Both the position numbers and the translations under genes were made by a program. Shown one piece after another: positions 12,656 through 16,101 of a DNA stretch of 16,101 nt. The stretch lies in contig JBJXFQ010000003.1 of the NCBI GenBank assembly GCA_046155605.1, forward strand, positions 1 through 16,101. The letters are read 5' to 3'. The DNA comes from JAEUIZ01 sp046155605. GTDB lineage: Bacteria; Planctomycetota; Phycisphaerae; Phycisphaerales; UBA1924. The notes below the pieces were generated by a model. It searched no databases. It was given only the letters and a program-made list of their open reading frames with translations, and was not told the DNA's origin. Position 1 is the first letter of the stretch; each line of letters opens with the position of its first letter.

Positions 12656-13822
12656 TCAATGGCTGGAGGGGAACATGGCGTCGAGCATTCGATCGACGAC
12701 GTGGCGCCATGTGAAGCGCTGTGCGAGCCAGGCGGGGCCGGTGGCGCGGGCGCGGTCGCCGATGGCCCGGTTGGAGATGGCGTTGGTCATGAGTTCGATG
12801 AGGTGGTTGCCGTCGATGACGAGGGCGCGGGCGCCGGGGCCGTGGTTCTTGTCGAGTTCGGGGTGAGAGAGGACTTTGCTGGTGATGCGGAGGGCGAAAT
12901 CGGGGGTGGTAAAGTCATCGGTGCTGCCGCCGGCGGTGACGATGACGGGGATGCCGCAGGCCGCGGCCTCGAGGACGGGCATGTTGAAGCCCTCGGCGTG
13001 GTAGGGTGAGACATAGGCATCGGCGGCCTGGAAGAAGGTGGCGACGCGGCGCTGGGTGAGGTTGTCGCCGATGTATTGGATGCGTGAGGCGATGCGCGAG
13101 GCGACGTGCGGCGGGAGCGCCTGGAGTGATTCGCGCAGTCGGCGGTCGGACTGGAGGAGTTCGGTGCTGCCCTTGAGGACGAGGAGGGCGTCGGGGTTTT
13201 TCTCGGCGACGTTGGCGAAAGCGGTGAGGAGGCCGGCGATTCCCTTGTTCCAGACGAGCGTGCTGACGTTGAGGAAGACGAACTTGCCCTCCCAGCCGAG
13301 GGACTTTCGAAGTGCGGCACGGGGCTCGGGATCGAGCGGGTAGAGGAGCGCGGGGTCATAGCCGTGGGGGACGATGGTGATGTTGGCGGGGTCGGCACCG
13401 GAGCGGATGAGGCCCTCTTTGGACCAGTTGGAGGGCGTCATGAGCCTGACGCTGGGCGTTCGGAGGGCGTCGCGCGCGGGGCGTTTGTCGGCGATGCGGC
13501 TGTCTTCGAGGATGCCGAACTCGGTGACGACCCAGCACCAGGAATCGCGGGCGGAAGTTTTCTGGACGAGGGTGGGGTGAGCAAGGCGGATGGAGGCATC
13601 GATGGGCAGGCCTGGCGGGGGCTCCTGAAGTGAACGGATCTTGGCTTCATCGGCGGGCTCGAGGAGTCCCGGGATGTGCTTCCAGGCGTCGGTGAAGAAG
13701 GGAAGGTCGCGGTGATAGATTTCGAGGCCGGGGCGACCGATCATCTGGAGGAGTTGGTACTGATTGACGACGGCGTAGGAGGTGACGGAGAAGCGCCAAC
13801 CTTCGACAAGCAGACGGGGCAT
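12656..13822 (-). CDS. GT4-family glycosyltransferase (first of tandem set)
   Basis: A 388-residue GT4 enzyme and the promoter-proximal member of the trio. It begins MPRLLVEGWRF with SYAVVNQYQLL. YHRDLPF lies at 36-42, WCWVVTEFGILED at about 95-107, FLNVSTLVWNKGI at 183-195, and AEGFNMPVLE at 276-285 with the EX7E glutamates, followed by AAACGIPVIVTAGGSTDDF. ATG at 13820-13822 is preferred over one 42 nt upstream: GGAG lies nine bases before it and the conserved start motif coincides with it. The gene is divergent from efp. The shared layout with both neighbours implies tandem duplication. A role in LPS or exopolysaccharide glycosylation is an inference from family and from waaA elsewhere in the window. 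Confidence 0.92.
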   Translation of the reverse strand: MPRLLVEGWRFSVTSYAVVNQYQLLQMIGRPGLEIYHRDLPFFTDAWKHIPGLLEPADEAKIRSLQEPPPGLPIDASIRLAHPTLVQKTSARDSWCWVVTEFGILEDSRIADKRPARDALRTPSVRLMTPSNWSKEGLIRSGADPANITIVPHGYDPALLYPLDPEPRAALRKSLGWEGKFVFLNVSTLVWNKGIAGLLTAFANVAEKNPDALLVLKGSTELLQSDRRLRESLQALPPHVASRIASRIQYIGDNLTQRRVATFFQAADAYVSPYHAEGFNMPVLEAAACGIPVIVTAGGSTDDFTTPDFALRITSKVLSHPELDKNHGPGARALVIDGNHLIELMTNAISNRAIGDRARATGPAWLAQRFTWRHVVDRMLDAMFPSSH

Positions 13823-13902
13823 GGGCCGAGACTCCTCGAAGCGGTGGAGACGAGCGCCTAGCATAGCCCCCTGCGGGCGGCACGCCCCTTGATGAGAAAG
13901 CC
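13823..13902. promoter_or_regulatory. Divergent promoter region, GT operon / efp
   Basis: This 80-bp spacer separates two divergent units, so it must hold both promoters unless one is leaderless. CTAGCATAG near 13858-13866 offers overlapping -10-like hexamers: TATGCT on the minus strand (13865-13860) and TAGCAT on the plus strand (13859-13864). Neither has a good -35, so the exact sites are uncertain. Confidence 0.3.
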
Positions 13903-14457
13903 ATGAAAGCCACCGACCTCCGCCCCGGATTGGGGATCAAGATCGACGGCAAGTTGTCCGTAATCACTCGCTTCGAGCATCGCACTCCGGGCAACCTGCG
14001 CGCGTTCATCAACCTCTCGTTCCGCGAGATCATTTCGGGCAAGACGATGGAGCGGAGGTTCAGTTCGTCGGACGACGTGGAGGTCGTGGATCTCGACCGT
14101 CGGCCCATGGAATACCTCTATTCCGACGGCTCGGGCGCGACGTTCATGGACCAGGAGAACTACGACCAGTCCACGATCTCGAAGCAAGTGCTGGGCGATG
14201 CACTGCTGTACATGCGGCCCAACACGCCGGCGGTGGTGCTGTGCCATGACGGCAACCCCGTCTCGATCGAACTGCCCGCCGCGGTGGACCTGACGGTGAC
14301 GGACACGCCGCCGGGGATCAAGGGCGCGACGGCGACGAACCGGCTGAAGGAAGCGACGCTGGAGACGGGCCTGAAGACCAAGGTGCCGGAGTTCATCGGG
14401 ATCGGCGAGGTGATCCGAGTCAGCACGACGGACGGGTCGTACCTATCGCGCGCCTGA
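13903..14457 (+). CDS. efp: Translation elongation factor P
   Basis: EF-P binds the ribosome between the P and E sites and relieves stalling at polyproline stretches. The 184-residue product is full length with three beta-barrel domains: KOW-like domain I (MKATDLRPGLGIKIDGKLSVI to about 60), the EF-P central domain (YLYSDGSGATFMDQENYDQ at about 72-90), and the C-terminal OB domain with TPPGIKGATATNRLKEATLETG and PEFIGIGEVIRV, ending SYLSRA. The functional loop reads TPGNLRAF (28-35): the position of E. coli Lys34, normally beta-lysylated, is Asn31 here. The Arg used by rhamnosylated EF-Ps is also not at that position. The SGKTMERRF and YLYSDG segments fit EF-P, although some features recall EfpL/YeiP. 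The aroK ATG begins two bases after the stop, so the genes are very probably translationally coupled. Confidence 0.93.
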   Translation: MKATDLRPGLGIKIDGKLSVITRFEHRTPGNLRAFINLSFREIISGKTMERRFSSSDDVEVVDLDRRPMEYLYSDGSGATFMDQENYDQSTISKQVLGDALLYMRPNTPAVVLCHDGNPVSIELPAAVDLTVTDTPPGIKGATATNRLKEATLETGLKTKVPEFIGIGEVIRVSTTDGSYLSRA

Positions 14458-14459
14458 GC

Positions 14460-14987
14460 ATGAATCTCCTGCTGATCGGGCTTCGCGGGAGCGGCAAGAC
14501 CACGGTCGGGCGGATGCTGGCGGAGCGATTCCGCCTGCCGTTTGTCGATCTGGATGCGCTGACGACGAAGCACCTCGGATGTGCGACGACGGCGGAGGCG
14601 TTCACGAAGTTTGGCGAGGTGAGGTTCCGCGATGCCGAGGCAATGGCACTGGCGACGGCGCTCTCGCGCGGCGGGCAGGTCGTGGCGCTGGGCGGGGGGA
14701 CGCCGACGGCCTCGGGCGCGACGGCCATGCTGCGTTCGCAGCGCGACGCGGGGCAGTTGAAGATCGTGTACCTCGCGGCGGCGTCGGGGACGCTGCGCGA
14801 TCGGCTCGAGAAGACCGACATGTCGCAGAGGCCGAGCCTGACGGGCGTCGATCCGCTGGCGGAGATCGAGGCGGTGATGAACCGGCGCGACGGGCTCTAT
14901 CGCGAGTTGGCGGAGGCGGTGGTGGAGACGGATAGCCTGACGCCGGAGCAGACGGCGGAGGCGGTGGTGGGGGAGTTGGGTCTTTAG
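14460..14987 (+). CDS. aroK: Shikimate kinase
   Basis: Shikimate kinase phosphorylates shikimate at the 3-position with ATP in the chorismate pathway. The 175-residue product is of normal length. Visible features: Walker A GLRGSGKTT (7-15); VDLDA (29-33) with the shikimate-binding Asp; FRDAE (56-60), matching the family FRxxE; GGGT (78-81); lid motif QRPSL (123-127); and NRRDGLY (141-147) near the adenine-binding end. All key residues appear present. It starts two bases after the efp stop, so it is probably cotranscribed with efp. Its stop codon overlaps that of the convergent exported-protein gene by about three bases. No Shine-Dalgarno site is evident, consistent with coupling to efp. Confidence 0.95.
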   Translation: MNLLLIGLRGSGKTTVGRMLAERFRLPFVDLDALTTKHLGCATTAEAFTKFGEVRFRDAEAMALATALSRGGQVVALGGGTPTASGATAMLRSQRDAGQLKIVYLAAASGTLRDRLEKTDMSQRPSLTGVDPLAEIEAVMNRRDGLYRELAEAVVETDSLTPEQTAEAVVGELGL

Positions 14988-15163
14988 GGGCACCCCGCCG
15001 CGAAGCGGGTCTGGAAGCAGACAAAGTCGGCGATGTTGAGCGTGGGCGGGGTGGTGGAGGCGTCGCAGTTGGCCGATGATTGGCCCGCGGCAAACTTATT
15101 CAGAAAGCAGATGAAGTCCGAGACATTGAGCACCGGCGGCGCGGTGCTGCCGTCACAGTTGGC
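14984..15163. repeat. 90-bp tandem repeat encoding the dockerin-like double motif
   Basis: Two 90-bp units, recognised by AAGCAG at 15015-15020 and 15105-15110, encode the two 30-residue Cys-containing repeats. Unit length and encoded pattern match those at 2446-2628, though the DNA has diverged more between the two units here. Confidence 0.7.
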
Positions 15164-16101
15164 CGGGCAGGGCAACTCGACGCGGTAGGAGAAATCCATG
15201 CCCGGACGGTTGCCCTCGCCCGCAATGACGAGGCCGCTCGCCGAGACGCCATAGGCGTTGTACAAGACAGTTCCGGGCGGCATGGCAACGCCGAGTTCAG
15301 TGAGATAGTCGGTCAGGAGCATCGTGCCGCGGCCTTCCTTCCAGATGAAGGCTCGATACATGCCCAGCTGCGTAAGGCCGTAGCCGACGATCGTCTTGCC
15401 GTCATACGAGACCCCGCGCACGAAGCAACTGAAGAAGCCGGCGAGGTTGGGGATGTTCTCGACCGGCTGTCCCGGCGTCCAGCGGAAGAGCATCCACCCT
15501 CCCAGCGGCGTGGACTCGCGGGCACCGGCCACGATCGTGCCGTCGGCGTTGAGGCCGCCGGGAAGGACCGCGCCCGGTGAGCTTCCGGGCTGCTGCGGCA
15601 ATCGGGGAATCTCAACTATTCCCGCCGCCGCACTCCACAGAAAGCCGTTGCTTCTGGTGTTCCCGGCGACGACTTTGCCGTCAGCGGAGATCGCGCGCAG
15701 TTCCGAGTTGCCGGGCCACGGCGTGGTGATGATCTGCTGGACGCCGTTGTCCCAGATCGTGGCGAAGAGGGCGAGCGCGCCTCCGGTCGTGCCGGCGATC
15801 ACCTTGCCGTCAGCGGAGATGCCGAACGCGCCCGTGAAACCGCCTCCGCCAGCGCCCGGAAGAAGTACAAGCCCCGTTGCCTGAGTCCATCTGAAGGGGC
15901 GGTCGTCGAGGTCGCCGACGATGATCGAGGCATCCGCAGACGCCGCAAAGGCGGCTCCAATACCCTGTGCGGCGAGGATTTGAATGCCAGTAGATGCGGA
16001 CCATTTCGTCGGCGGCTGGCCATCCTGGCCAACTACGGTGCGACCGTCTGGCGAGATGCCCCAAGTGTCTCTCATGGGAAAGGTCGAAAGGCCGGGCTGA
16101 G
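14984..16101 (-). CDS. HAF-repeat exported protein with dockerin-like tag (5' end beyond window)
   Basis: The C-terminal ~372 residues are in the window; the reading frame is open to the right edge (QPGLSTFPMRDTWGISPDG), so the start and any signal peptide lie outside. The sequence is built from repeats of the HAF extracellular type: WGISPDGRTVVG, FGISADGKVIAG, RAISADGKVVAG, GLNADGTIVAG, GVSYDGKTIVG and GVSASGLVIAG, interspersed with FRWT or FLWS. This fits a beta-propeller-like extracellular protein. The end is a 60-residue double motif (NCDGSTAPPVLNVSDFICF and a second copy) terminating AAGCP, the same tag as on the gene at 2446-4764. It is convergent with aroK, with overlapping stop codons. 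The internal ATG at 16075 is probably not the real start, since the motif series continues upstream. The biological role is unknown. Confidence 0.88.
   Translation of the reverse strand, partial: QPGLSTFPMRDTWGISPDGRTVVGQDGQPPTKWSASTGIQILAAQGIGAAFAASADASIIVGDLDDRPFRWTQATGLVLLPGAGGGGFTGAFGISADGKVIAGTTGGALALFATIWDNGVQQIITTPWPGNSELRAISADGKVVAGNTRSNGFLWSAAAGIVEIPRLPQQPGSSPGAVLPGGLNADGTIVAGARESTPLGGWMLFRWTPGQPVENIPNLAGFFSCFVRGVSYDGKTIVGYGLTQLGMYRAFIWKEGRGTMLLTDYLTELGVAMPPGTVLYNAYGVSASGLVIAGEGNRPGMDFSYRVELPCPANCDGSTAPPVLNVSDFICFLNKFAAGQSSANCDASTTPPTLNIADFVCFQTRFAAGCP

Overview
The window is about two-thirds G+C and densely packed with genes. It reads as chromosomal DNA from a planctomycete, most likely a member of the Phycisphaerae/Phycisphaerales. 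Two secreted proteins end in the Cys-containing, dockerin-like double repeat (..NCDGS..PPVLNVNDF.CF.. and a final AAGCP) that I associate with that group. Shine-Dalgarno sites are scarce, the LPS enzyme WaaA is present, and EF-P carries an unusual PGNLRAF tip. The assignment is inference from protein style; no rRNA is present to confirm it.

Layout. 1-934 (-): 5' part of ligA (NAD+-dependent DNA ligase), running off the left edge. 935-1108: ligA promoter region, two copies of a 27-nt palindromic repeat, and the terminator of the next gene. 1139-1630 (-): small glycine-rich RRM RNA-binding protein with a strong promoter and a structured 5' leader. 1667-2374 (-): unrecognised conserved-looking protein with a palindrome over its likely -10. 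2446-4843 (-): large exported choice-of-anchor-B protein with a dockerin-like tail and its promoter. 4962-7036 (-): a methyltransferase followed by a CNNM/CorC-type membrane protein. 7112-8523 (+): tRNA-Val(UAC) and waaA. 8498-9514 (-): degenerate Gfo/Idh/MocA-like protein, convergent with waaA. About 9665-10198 (+): RNase P RNA and terminator. 10261-13822 (-): three tandem paralogous GT4 glycosyltransferases. 13903-14987 (+): efp-aroK. 14984-16101 (-): a second exported protein with HAF-type repeats and the same dockerin-like tail, its 5' end beyond the right edge.

How the genes relate. Most are housekeeping genes (ligA, tRNA-Val, rnpB, efp, aroK) mixed with envelope genes (waaA, three GT4 enzymes, CNNM protein, two exported tagged proteins). 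I see no phage, IS element, CRISPR or defence island. The most interesting signals are small. Two genes share a probable leaderless promoter module (TACCAT, six C-rich bases, start codon). One -10 is embedded in a palindrome. The RRM mRNA leader has two hairpins. EF-P lacks the usual modified lysine. The Gfo/Idh-like protein has lost its cofactor and catalytic motifs. The two exported proteins carry a shared C-terminal tag. I did not find a convincing new multi-gene system.
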